64,000 nt of DNA from NCBI GenBank assembly GCA_029448655.1, contig JACCLO010000003.1:930001-994000 (forward strand), written 5' to 3'. The translations under genes and the position numbers were made by a program. The DNA comes from Wolfiporia cocos (Eukaryota; Basidiomycota; Agaricomycetes; Polyporales; Phaeolaceae). Below the pieces are notes generated by a model. It saw only the letters and a list, made by a program, of their open reading frames with translations, made no database searches and was not told the origin of the DNA. Positions 33,716 through 44,474 of the stretch are shown in pieces; position 1 is the first letter of the stretch; each line of letters opens with the position of its first letter.

Positions 33716-33869
33716 ATGTAATGAGTAATCTACTATGAGTAATTGGACTGGAGGGTGCTATGCATAACTAGTCCACTATGTACGACGGTGTGCTAGTCAT
33801 GTGACTAATTGACTGGGGGCCCTGGGTTTGACCCAGGGATGGGGCAAGAAAGGGATTTGTGACATTCTG

Positions 33870-34529
33870 TCACTGATATGTCTGCATGCCATCTTTGGAC
33901 TTGACTTCATCATGGAGTAGGTTGTGGATTGCAGACTTAGATTGGACCTTCCATGGGATTTTATCAGGTACATAAACCTCTATCTCAGCCAGAAGTTCAT
34001 ATGCCTGATCTAAATGCAAAATTAGTTATTTTTCACTCAATATATGCAGGTGTTTACTCTGCGAGTTGACTGTGAGCTCAAAGGATCAAATTTATAAGCC
34101 TATCGTATCCATGTGATTCTGCATCATTGCACAAGAAACTACTGATAATAGTAATTGCTTTGGGATGTTTTGGAGAATGGCTCAGTTTTTTAATGGTATC
34201 ACAAGATGCACCATGGACCCAATGCAACATGCTCATGAATGGCGTTATAGCCACTCCCCCAAAAGGGCTACAATAACAGCTTGGCTGTTATCAAGGGTCC
34301 AGCTATATCTGCAGTTCATATTCCCATGCTAAGCATCTATGTGTAACCTGCTATGCAAGTTACCAGGTAATATGCTCTATTCATTGCTCCGTAACATCTG
34401 CGGTATGCCTTGGGCATTATCTGTGACAAATGGCTTGATATTGTTCAAAGTAGCATGAATGGTCACTGGACCAAAAGGTGTATCCTCAGTCATGTTTGTG
34501 ACTGTATGCACACAATGGGGAATAGATTT
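33870..34529. other. Unassigned AT-rich sequence
   Basis: No recognisable gene. A minus-strand stretch near 34390-34500 reads like protein for about 40 codons but has no domain. It may be Helitron-derived, since the helicase relic follows directly. Confidence 0.3.
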
Positions 34530-35392
34530 GTCACAAACTAACTACTGAGGTAATGTCTGGGTGCGGTGTGACATTCCCATGGGATTCAAGCTCTGCTCTC
34601 CCCTGGGTAGGTTTGTTCCCAGCTAAGGGTAGGCTGGAGACAGTGATCAAGTTGAGGTATTCAATGGGATAGTGCACATTCCCGGCACCTATGACCTTGT
34701 CAGCTTCTGTCAACACAACCTCCTCTCCAAGGAACTTGTCCAAGATGTAGGAGTTAAGCTCTGCAACTGCATCATTCTTGGCACACAGAGTTGTTCATTC
34801 AAGGAAGTATTGATCTGGTTTGTTGCCTTCAGCAATGCCACAATAAACAGCATCCACCAATCCCTTAACAATCTTCTGGGAAGACCTAGGGTCTCCTGCT
34901 CCGACATTCAGCAACCATTGTGCAAAAGCATCACTTGTAGGTGTGCGGTCAAATCGCATGTTCTGGGTGAGATGGAGGGCCTGAATTTGCCTCCAGAGAT
35001 ATGATCTCCTCAGGGAAGCAGACACAATCTGTTCTCTTCTGCCTCGGAGAACAACAGGTAACATCTGATGGAATTTGCCTCCAGAAAGCATGGTAATCCT
35101 GCCAAATGGTATGTCCTTGTCCAGGACATCATGAAGGGTCTGGTCCATTTACTCTATGGCATGGTGATGCTGCATAGGGGCCTCATACCATATGATGATC
35201 CCTGTTTCCTGTATGACATAAGCTAGGTTGCTGTTCTTGGGGATATGGCATGTTGAAGTCTTGTGGACTGCTATGGGTATCTTGATCTGTGAGTGTGCCA
35301 TGCATCTGCTGATAAGGAGCAATGATGCAATCCCTGAGGATGCCACACATAGTGCTGCTTTCCTGTGCATTCAAACTGCAGAAGCAATGGCA
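34530..35392 (-). pseudogene. Helitron PIF1-like helicase relic
   Basis: Minus-strand frames read as the helicase part of a Helitron rolling-circle transposon. They include KAALCVASSGIASLLL, PKNSNLAYVIQE, MLSGGKFHQMLPVVLRG, SLRRSYLWRQIQALHLTQNM and, after a frame change, the VHYPIEYLNLI segment. Family members have an Asp-Glu Walker B; here it reads IIWYEAPM, so the catalytic Asp is Tyr. An in-frame stop separates 35149-35370 from 34795-35148, and the Rep domain and N-terminal ATPase motif are absent. The right end is cut by an LTR1 remnant starting at 35393. Dead relic. Confidence 0.8.
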
Positions 35393-35626
35393 TGTTATGG
35401 TATTTAATTTTGACACATGTAGAACTCACCATTGCTTGAGTATGATACAGGGACTTGTCACACAACTGGCCCCCTGAAGGCTCATGACTCTACTGGGTGC
35501 AACCCTAGATGTACTAGTATACTAGGGCTCATTTCAAACTTGACAGATCCAACTCTATCACCATTTCATATAATTGACAGATGGTGTTCAACTGCCATAT
35601 TTCCTATCATTCTAATCTATCATTAC

Positions 35627-35959
35627 TGTTACAGTTATTTTGATTTTGTTGAACACTGGCAGAACTCACCACTGGGTGAATATGTTACAGGGACTTGTTT
35701 CACAACCAACCTCCCTGGCTACTTGTGACTTTACCGACTTCTCAGACTTAGGCAAGTCTTATATTCTAGAAGACTTGCAGACGAACCAATTATATTCTCT
35801 AATGCATATTGAATATCGAACGACCCCCTAGAGTCCCTGACTTAGGGACCAAAGGTTTATACAGATTATATTTGCCTTGCACTCATCCATGGGACTACAT
35901 GTAGAAGAACAAACTATATTTGTGACTCAAATATACGAATGGGTATACAACCTGTAACA
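35627..35959 (+). mobile_element. Internally deleted solo LTR1
   Basis: 333 bp, TGTTACAG to CCTGTAACA, target duplication ATTAC at 35622-35626 and 35960-35964. It keeps both ends of the 708-bp LTR1 but lacks the middle, including the TATA and primer region. Confidence 0.75.
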
Positions 35960-36079
35960 ATTACAGGTTCATCACTGCATACATATCTTACATCTCAGAG
36001 TAGATTGTAGGTAAAAGCAACATCTGGGATGTGTAGGACTCTAGATACTCTGAGTAGTATATAAAATCATGTAACTATA

Positions 36080-37169
36080 TGTCACGTATTATCATGTGCA
36101 CTCCCCTACTAACGTAGTATATTGCCCATTACCAGGCTCATACCCTTGAACTTATAATATAATATGAACACTTGTACCACTCGACCACGGTGCACCAGCA
36201 CCAAGGTCTTGTGATCTTAGATTATCTTAGATTAGATTAGACTACAGCCTTTGGGTCACCACCCCCAGGCCCAAGTCATGACACCCAGTATTTAGGGCAG
36301 TGCCTTAGTTACTTATGAAACCACACAACATGCTTATCTAATATGCTATGCACAGACTGCCTTACTTTAGGGTAGCTAGAACATGTCTGCTTGCATGCAT
36401 GTATATAACCTAGGCTGGGGCTCTACTTAGCCTCAGCTCTATTATTCTCATTATGGGGGCATGTCTCCTCATTCTTACCTCTACCCTCTGCACTTGAAAC
36501 TTAGTCCTAAAATGTACCTCTCTCAGTCTTACTAGTCTGGGGCACCCTCTGAATACTGCCTTCAAGACATGAACTTAGGACTTAGGCAAAGTGTCACAGA
36601 ATTACCTTAGGGGGTTCTGACATCCCTCACTGGTATGCAAAGGCACTGCTAGGCTGTGCGGCTGACTCCTTACTTACTAGCTTTCCTCCTCATCGCTCCT
36701 TTGTCCTATCAGGAACACCTGACCCATTAGATTAGCACTGTAGGGTAGCACACGCCTCAGGTACCACACGTTATGGTCACACTATGTACATGTTATGTTA
36801 CGGTAGTTACTGGTCACATGCCCTCTTAGTTACTGTGCACAGGCCGGTACTTTAGAACTAGGCTATTAGGTAGCTATCTCATGTATATAAGTACGGTGGA
36901 TGAGGTCGTACAACCTCATCCTTAAGATTCTCGACAATGGGCTTAGGCCCCTTTCTCACTCAGCTTGCGTGATGCTGGTGTGGATGGCTCTGACTCTCTC
37001 ACCTCTGTCTCACTCATCTGGGGGGGCTCTCTTTTGGTCTAAGATCCTCCACCACCAACAGCATCTCACATTAGGTGGTCCCCTGTCCTTGTAGGCCGGT
37101 CACACAGACTGGGTAAGTCTGTGTCACAAAGAGGTAGGTGTTTAAGGGTCACAAAGTAAGTTTGTGACA
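36080..37169 (+). mobile_element. Solo LTR, family EF, split by a family-A LTR
   Basis: TGTCACGT to TTTGTGACA with near-matching flanks CTATA (36075-36079) and CTATG (37170-37174). It contains a TATATAA box near 36411 followed by an imperfect hairpin. About 550 bp remain after removing the inserted A LTR. Near its 5' end, on the opposite strand, a tRNA-like GTGGTCGAGTGGTACAAG (around 36175-36195) is visible. Confidence 0.65.
36592..37126 (+). mobile_element. Solo LTR, family A, copy 6
   Basis: 535 bp, TGTCACAG to CTGTGTCA, target duplication CAAAG at 36587-36591 and 37127-37131. TATATAA (36884-36890) and a perfect 9-bp hairpin at 36898-36921. Confidence 0.88.
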
Positions 37170-37313
37170 CTATGGTTGAGGCTCTTCAGCTCAACCTTGT
37201 TGTGATAACAAGAGTCTTATATCACATTCTCAGACTTGGGTAGAGTGCATGGTTCAGACCTTATTCTTGTTACAGATCGAATATCCGTTCAGCTGAATTA
37301 ACTAAGTCGAGTT

Positions 37314-38405
37314 TGTCACAGATTTATCTGGGGCTTACAGCATTTTTCCTATAGATTATAGCAATTTACCTGGGATTTATACGTCTACCTACAAGTTATC
37401 TACGGGTTAACTCCCATTGCCACCACGACAAGCTCTTAACTGGGCTTATCAACCACATGACTAGCTTATGTAACGCTACGGTACAACCACGTCCAATAGC
37501 AACACTACAGCATACGTCATAGGTCTCGCCCGACAGAGCAAGACCAGCCACGTCATAGATCTTAGATCATAATGATAGGCCGAGCGCGGCACGCTCGCAT
37601 AATAATGTCCACAAGTACAAACAGTGCCTCGCGGCTTTGTACTATTGGGTCGGCCTTCCCGGCTTCCCACCGCCATAAGATCCTTGATCACAATGGCACC
37701 TCAGGCGCGCCACGCCTTCGCATAATAATGGCAACACGGCCAAATAGCACTATATTAGCATCAAAGCAATATCGCTATAGGCTACGGCCTTCTCGGCCTC
37801 CCACGGACTCGGCGGTCTCCAAGTCCCGGGCTTCTGCCATCACGGCGTCGCCCAAACACCGGTCCTCGCCTTACGGCTAAGACCAATACACGCCCCGGTA
37901 ACCATCCGGACCGGGCTGTAACACATGCCACGGTACTTCCCGTCCAATGGCATAACGACCTTGGCGCCTCGCCTTGGTCATCACACGAAGACCGGCCAAT
38001 CGCCATTATACCTCACGGTATCCGGCAACCGGCTTCCCATATACCCGGGCTGCGCCCGCGTTCATATGATAACATACACAAATCCCTCTCCTACGATTGG
38101 TGCGGCCATTAGGGCCCATCACGGCCATTGTAGATAGAGTCCATAAACAGTAGATAAGATAGCGCTTCGCCTCTTGGCAAAGCCACATAACCCGGAATGG
38201 TAGTACTAGCTAGTAGCACGTGCCATCCGAATAAACATGTATATAAGTAGGGACTTGACGTCCTTTAAACTTTAGTTCTATTATTCTCTCGGCTTGCGCC
38301 GTAGAATAACCTCTCACATCCTGCTGCGCTGGTACAGTCTACCTCTCTAAGTCGCCTTATCCAAGAATATAGGCACTTGGTGAGTCCCACAGGCGTACTG
38401 TGTCA
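37314..38405 (+). repeat. 5' LTR of element 3
   Basis: 1092 bp, TGTCACAG to CTGTGTCA, family C. Appears identical to the 3' LTR at 42301-43392. Confidence 0.92.
38240..38285 (+). promoter_or_regulatory. Element 3 promoter: TATA box, hairpin and self-primer segment
   Basis: TATATAA (38240-38246) lies 34 bp before the self-primer AGTTCTATTATT (38274-38285). Between them a hairpin with AGGGAC and GTCCTT forms. Right after the primer, TTATTCT and AGAATAA flank CGGC and GCCG, a U5-type inverted repeat. Confidence 0.65.
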
Positions 38406-38406
38406 T

Positions 38407-38418
38407 AATAATAGAACT
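38407..38418 (+). promoter_or_regulatory. Element 3 self-priming site
   Basis: AATAATAGAACT, one base after the 5' LTR, is complementary over 12 of 12 bases to AGTTCTATTATT inside the LTR (38274-38285). Same arrangement as gypsy-1 and gypsy-2. Confidence 0.8.
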
Positions 38419-41400
38419 TCCTACCCCCCCGCCCTTCCTTAACTGGTTGGGCCTGGGGTTTTTCCCCCCACAGGTGTCTGAGATTGCGCCCCTTTCTGCC
38501 TCTGCAGCCCTGACAAGGGTTGTATGCTAAATGGTTGGGCTCTGGGGGATACTAGCGGCGGGGGTTTGATCCCCCTGCCACCCAGTGGGGCTGCGCCTGC
38601 CTAATCAGCGGTGCGGTCCTGCAAACCCGGACTCCAGGGTTAAGGAGAGGCGCCCCATCCTGACAAGGATTGTGGGTGCCAGCGTTTGAGACCCATCTAC
38701 TGGGAAAAGGGGACGGTCTGCCTGTGCGCGCCCAACCCCCTGACATGGCAAGCGCTGTTCAGCGCCCCATCTCTACCAGTAGAGTCGCCCTTATGGCGGC
38801 GTGGGAATCTTGCAAGCCGATCCCCAGGCGTAAGGGGCCCGCTTTGGATCCTTAATTGGATTAAAGTGGTGAGGTGGCGCGGCTCGCAAGGTCGCGCCGG
38901 CCTAGGTCACTGAGCGGTAGCCAATAGCGTCAGTCCTCCGGGCGGCTCGGCGTGCTCACCACGGGAAACTGGATCTGAGGGTCCCTCTGGAAGCCTGCGG
39001 CGTGGCCCACCATCTTAGATGTGTGGAGCGCTCGTTAAAGCGCGATCTTTGATCGACAGAGGAGCTGCCCTTGATGGACACAAGTGGGGCCTAATACGGC
39101 AAGCCTTGCCATTGAGGCGTGGTAAGGGTCGCGGTGTAATACTGCAACCCACTTTCCCGCTCTGCTCCTGTTTAGGGGTGGGGCGGTGTATCTTCTTCCC
39201 AACCATGTGGTCCAGCCGATCAAATGCTGGCAACCACCGACCCTACCCCAGGAGTGAGCGCCTCTGTTCCAAGCACAAGCGAATATCTCCGCCTTCTGGC
39301 ACTGGGTCTGCGCATCTGCGACGACACCTGGCGGTTTAATTCCGCGCGGCAACCCTCAAGAGGTTGCCCCTAACCATGCCCCCGTTCTTATTGTGTTCAA
39401 TGAATATGACCACTCAGCGATAGTTCGCTGATGACTCGCTCTTCTAGGTACCCTGGTATCCCAGTCAATAGTAGTCAATATATGGTTTTAGCGGCGGCTC
39501 CAGTAGTTTACTTACCTTGTAAAGTAGCTTAGTAACCGCCCAATAGCATTTGTATTCAGCCTTTGGAAATCCTGCGTCACCTGTTGGTTCCCAGCTTATC
39601 TAGGCTGGTTAAGGTCGCTTATGTACATAAAAAGCAACCTTTTACGTCTTAGGTACAATAAGTCAATCGAAAAACGATACTAGTACCTTACTCGACGTAG
39701 GATCGCGTACGCTAGGCAAAATATATGCTTATAACTATCATTACTGTGGGAATAACCTATTACCAAGTCGATAAGGATTACCCATAATCCGTCGGCGCCC
39801 GTTTGACTTCGGTCTTCGCTCCTGAAAAGGGGATTCGGGTTATTGAGCATTAGTCACGGTCATTTCATTCGTTAAGAACCTTAGAACGGGGGCACCCCTT
39901 TCGGTAATGGAATCTCCTGACAAGGAAATTACCATCCGTTTGGGAAGAGACGTCTGACAAGCGTCTATAAATAATTGGAAACACTGCCGTTCTCACCGGC
40001 GTTCCACGTACAAACAGATCGCAATAGATTACTTAATTGAATCTCGCAATCTGGGTTAGAGGAAGGGAAAACAAGGGACACACGCTATTGATACGCGTTC
40101 CCTTGAAGTGTAGCGGAGGTCGTCAAGACTTCCAGAATCACACTTCATTCGGCATCTTCGCACATCGCCGAATTCACACCGGTCCCAAACCGGTCCCCCC
40201 CGAATCGAAATCGACAAATTCGCACGCCACTCGCAAATATTGTCACGAGACTAGCTATCTCACTTACGATTTCACTCCAATACGACATCTTTTCTCTGTG
40301 GGGAGAACAACTGTATTTGGAAATTCACACTAGCAATAAAATGCGATCGTCCGCAAAAGGCTTCAAAAGGAAACTCGAAAATCCTCCGAAGTAACAGATG
40401 AGCCCCATCTTTTAGGACAATCACTCCGATTTGGCAATCGGATATCATTACAATTGCTTGGTTTACGGAAACCTACGTCGTCGAGACACGTAATAAATAA
40501 ATCCGGATCTGTTTCCTATCTCCCGATTAGGAATACATCTCGTCACTACACCGAACAAGAGCCTGAGAAACTCTTCGGTATCGACAAACTAGGGCATGGG
40601 AAACCTTAGTATAAAAAATCTGGTCGCATATGCGAGCGACCTGGATACAGCCGTACATGGATATATGTCAACAATACCTTCGGCCCACATCCACCCACCC
40701 TTATTTGGGTATAGAGGCGGTTTAACCTCTTTAAAAACCAAAACCAACGGAATAGGTTTGATCGGGAGATCAAACGTGGAAGAGGGGGTGAGAACCCTAA
40801 ATCCGCATTCTGGACCTTCAAAAGTCCGCTATCCCACGCTTACAACAGTACCTTACGGTCTTGAAAGCAACAAACGACATGCACTAAGAGGCTTGATTAC
40901 CCTCATTCATGCTCGTACTGTCCTATTCGTATATGGACGACAACCCTGTAATAGGAATATAGTAGCTATCTATCCAATAGCGAAATATATCCTTCCCCAC
41001 GATCATCCCAGTTCCCACGCTTACAATGTCATACTCAATCGAAGAACGACTTTAACGACATACAAGCACATTGGAAACTACCGTCATCGCCACCACGTGA
41101 CTTCAGCCCTTACGGGATATACCTTTACGAGACAACTCCTGGCAAGGATGTATGTTCTCACGGTTACCCAATAAGGCCTCACTACGGCAACGACACTACA
41201 GTACTAGGGAATATAATCATAAGCATATGAACATAATGCACAATGATTAGTACCTATACTATGGGGTTTTACACGAGAAGCCTACTCGTTAATAAATAGT
41301 GCATACAACCACGAAGGCACAGCTTCATTCCGGAACTTACGACTCCGAAGAGATCGCTACATTGAAGCAATCTAACTAGGGGACACAACCCCTGTAACAA

Positions 41401-42013
41401 ATGGGCATTGACAAATGTCTCACGCTTAGTACTTGCGATACTAGGGAGGCGACGCCTCATAAACGTTCATAAGGCGACGTCCTTTAATAACCGTTCAACC
41501 GCATAAGTCGTACAAAGTAGGATTACCCCTGTACAAGCACAAAGCCTAAGACACCCGCCACGCGAATGAAGGAACTTGCAATCCCATTCACCGCTAGGCA
41601 ATAGACGTCGAAAAAGCACCGCTATGTTACACTCAATGGGTACTACGCATAAGCAACATATCCGCCAAAGGGCTCGAAGAGACACTAGAAAATCTCCAGA
41701 GCTAACAGTGAAGCCCTCACTCTAAGGAATATCGCACAATGCTATCCGAAAACTGTACAACGACACAATGCACCCTCTAATACGCTTGGCAAGCTATTGG
41801 AGATATAGATTACAAGTAGACTCAAAGGCACTATATGATGAACATTTCCATATCGCCTTCTACTACGAGTAACGTCATAAGCAAAAGCAACAATCCGACA
41901 AAGGTCGCGAAAAGGCACTAGAACACCTTCAGCGATAACAGGAAAGCCCTTCCTCTTAGGATTCGCGTGCACAATGACAATACACTCAAGTAACAAGACT
42001 ACCCTTCCCCAAC

Positions 42014-42231
42014 AACGGCATTTGACCTTTCGGTCATCACGCGTTGATAATCGCTAGTAACGGCATTTAGCACTTCGCTATCACGCGTTACAAATCACCA
42101 TAAGGAATAAAATCGCTATCCCATACAACGCTCAGGCTCCACTACAAAGTCCTGAAACCTCATCTTATCCCTGCATACAACCTACAGTATGGCAGCACAG
42201 CAACGGTATTTGACACTTCGTCATCACGCGT
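42014..42231 (+). repeat. Three hairpin repeats near the 3' end of element 3
   Basis: Copies at 42014-42045, 42059-42089 and 42202-42231 share AACGGYATT, then a small hairpin, then TCACGCGT. The stems are TGACC/GGTCA, TAGC/GCTA and TGAC/GTCA, so changes in one arm are matched in the other. Outer bases AACG and CGTT can also pair. Function unknown. Confidence 0.55.
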
Positions 42232-42287
42232 CGCGCCGCTCTTGGGATGCATAAGAATGAATCGTTTCACCAGGGACGGTGAAACCT

Positions 42288-42300
42288 AAAGCGGGGGTAA
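42288..42300 (+). promoter_or_regulatory. Polypurine tract of element 3
   Basis: AAAGCGGGGGTAA directly before the 3' LTR. The GGGGGTAA end is shared with gypsy-2, and GGGGGTAC with element D. Confidence 0.6.
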
Positions 42301-43392
42301 TGTCACAGATTTATCTGGGGCTTACAGCATTTTTCCTATAGATTATAGCAATTTACCTGGGATTTATACGTCTACCTACAAGTTATCTACGGGTTAACTC
42401 CCATTGCCACCACGACAAGCTCTTAACTGGGCTTATCAACCACATGACTAGCTTATGTAACGCTACGGTACAACCACGTCCAATAGCAACACTACAGCAT
42501 ACGTCATAGGTCTCGCCCGACAGAGCAAGACCAGCCACGTCATAGATCTTAGATCATAATGATAGGCCGAGCGCGGCACGCTCGCATAATAATGTCCACA
42601 AGTACAAACAGTGCCTCGCGGCTTTGTACTATTGGGTCGGCCTTCCCGGCTTCCCACCGCCATAAGATCCTTGATCACAATGGCACCTCAGGCGCGCCAC
42701 GCCTTCGCATAATAATGGCAACACGGCCAAATAGCACTATATTAGCATCAAAGCAATATCGCTATAGGCTACGGCCTTCTCGGCCTCCCACGGACTCGGC
42801 GGTCTCCAAGTCCCGGGCTTCTGCCATCACGGCGTCGCCCAAACACCGGTCCTCGCCTTACGGCTAAGACCAATACACGCCCCGGTAACCATCCGGACCG
42901 GGCTGTAACACATGCCACGGTACTTCCCGTCCAATGGCATAACGACCTTGGCGCCTCGCCTTGGTCATCACACGAAGACCGGCCAATCGCCATTATACCT
43001 CACGGTATCCGGCAACCGGCTTCCCATATACCCGGGCTGCGCCCGCGTTCATATGATAACATACACAAATCCCTCTCCTACGATTGGTGCGGCCATTAGG
43101 GCCCATCACGGCCATTGTAGATAGAGTCCATAAACAGTAGATAAGATAGCGCTTCGCCTCTTGGCAAAGCCACATAACCCGGAATGGTAGTACTAGCTAG
43201 TAGCACGTGCCATCCGAATAAACATGTATATAAGTAGGGACTTGACGTCCTTTAAACTTTAGTTCTATTATTCTCTCGGCTTGCGCCGTAGAATAACCTC
43301 TCACATCCTGCTGCGCTGGTACAGTCTACCTCTCTAAGTCGCCTTATCCAAGAATATAGGCACTTGGTGAGTCCCACAGGCGTACTGTGTCA
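42301..43392 (+). repeat. 3' LTR of element 3
   Basis: 1092 bp, apparently identical to 37314-38405, followed by the target duplication GAGTT. Confidence 0.92.
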
Positions 43393-43746
43393 GAGTTACT
43401 CAGCATATCAAGTAGCGCACTACTTGTCAGACTCAGCAGAGTCAGAGTGTCGATATACAAGCTGTGGGCTTGATTGCTCAAGCCTTTGAGAACAAGCATA
43501 AGATCCTTGTAATTCAACAAGGTCGAGCTGAGGAACTCGACCAGTATTTACATCAGGTTATATACTGCAATCCCATAACCGGGGTCATAGTGTCCTCGGT
43601 ACTGCTACCATTAAGTCCATAAGGCTAGCATGCTAAGATAACAAATACAAAGTGTTGCGGTTGAGTGCAACAATGGCTGAAATGCAAGAACCCTGTGGTT
43701 AGACACAAGATATCAACTAGAACCTGATACATCACAAGACTATGGG

Positions 43747-44317
43747 TGTCACGGATGTGCCCAGGGGGTTACCGTACTTCCCTCGCTATAGGTTCCACAT
43801 GCGGCGCTAGGCGTACGCCGCGTCCCTGGTCCTCAGCCACCTCCTCGTGCGTCTCTCTAGTTTGTTGGTCACCTGACTGTTAGGTTAGCGCTGTAGGGTA
43901 GCGCGCGCCTCAGGTACCTCACGTTACGGTCACACTAGTTACAATGGTCACTGTAGTTACATGTACCATGTGCCCTCTTAGTTACGGCGCACAGGCCACT
44001 ACTTTAGGGCGGCCATTACTGGCCAACTCACCATGTATAAGTACGACGGATGAGGACTTACATCCTCATCCTTGAGATTCTCGTCAATGCACCTAGTGCC
44101 TCTCTTATCATCTGTCTGAGCGTGCTCTGGCCCGAGGGCCCCTCTTGTCTTGCTCGACTGTGTGATACCTCTCTATGTCGCCTCTAGGAGTCCTTAGGGA
44201 GTGGTCACCTTTGGTACAGCCGACAAGGTCACCGCTGGCGCGGCGTCGCACACGTCTTGTAGGGCGTTAGGGAGTCCCCCTGATGCCAGGGTCGCACAGA
44301 CTGGTAAGTCTGTGACA
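43747..44317 (+). mobile_element. Solo LTR, family A, copy 7
   Basis: 571 bp, TGTCACGG to CTGTGACA, target duplication ATGGG at 43742-43746 and 44318-44322, within the H LTR. It carries the clearest family hairpin: nine perfect base pairs at 44048-44071. Confidence 0.9.
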
Positions 44318-44474
44318 ATGGGCATAGGGCTGTTGTACATGAAATGAGGGTCACTGATTGAGCGGGGATCCCTATAATAAGCCACATGATAAAGCGGTTG
44401 AACGCTAAGTCCCTTCCTCCAGTGAGGCATCAGTAAGAATATTCGATAATCCCTGCACAGACCATAACAATTCT

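Larger units (their letters stand above)
23041..33864 (-). mobile_element. Family EF solo LTR that hosts the gypsy-1 nest
   Basis: The outermost layer of a nest. It begins TGACACAA at 23041 and ends TTTGTGACA at 33864. After removing the solo LTR1 (23117-23911), gypsy-1 (24096-33715) and their duplications, about 399 bp remain. These carry the EF hallmarks: a TATATA box near 24014, a 9-bp GTCTGAGGT hairpin (about 23983-24008) and a box-B-like GGTTTGACC near the right end. Flanks TTCCA and TTCTG match only in part. Confidence 0.6.
35393..37262 (+). mobile_element. Decayed gypsy-1-family LTR, split twice
   Basis: It starts TGTTATGG and follows the LTR1 sequence in the orientation of the copy at 15703. 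It is interrupted by a shorter LTR1 (35627-35959) and by an EF LTR (36080-37169), after which GGTTGAGGCTCTTCAGCTCAACC resumes the LTR1 primer and hairpin region. CpG sites are mostly lost. The right end is unclear next to the H LTR. Confidence 0.55.
38406..42300 (+). mobile_element. Internal region of element 3 (non-coding)
   Basis: The first 0.5-1 kb is GC-rich and homologous to the gypsy-2 leader; for example 38701-38767 matches 58051-58119 inverted with only a handful of mismatches. The remaining part is more AT-rich. A 192-codon frame (40596-41174) has no recognisable domain. Three diverged copies of a segment resembling CCGACAAAGG...GAAAAGGCACTAGAA recur near 40340, 41660 and 41900. Three hairpin repeats sit near the 3' end. 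It ends in the polypurine tract AAAGCGGGGGTAA. Confidence 0.75.
37314..43392 (+). mobile_element. Element 3: complete LTR element without gag-pol
   Basis: 6079 bp with target duplication GAGTT (37309-37313 and 43393-43397) and two 1092-bp family-C LTRs that look identical by eye. The 3895-bp internal region has a self-priming site at its start and a polypurine tract at its end but no gag, protease, reverse transcriptase or integrase motif in any frame. Its leader resembles that of gypsy-2. This fits a large non-autonomous element moved recently by proteins from an autonomous relative. Confidence 0.9.
37268..44469 (-). mobile_element. Solo LTR, family H, hosting element 3 and an A LTR
   Basis: TGTTACAG at 37268 to CCATAACA at 44469, target duplication ATTCT (37263-37267 and 44470-44474). 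Subtracting element 3 (37314-43392), the A LTR (43747-44317) and their duplications leaves 542 bp, the length of the H copy at 20170-20712. Confidence 0.82.

Noticed and set aside
40596..41174. 192-codon frame in element 3 as a gag remnant
   Set aside because: No zinc knuckle, capsid-like or other motif; composition is ordinary for the non-coding part around it.
42000..42300. CRISPR-like or satellite array in the three hairpin repeats
   Set aside because: Only three diverged units with uneven spacing inside a eukaryotic LTR element.
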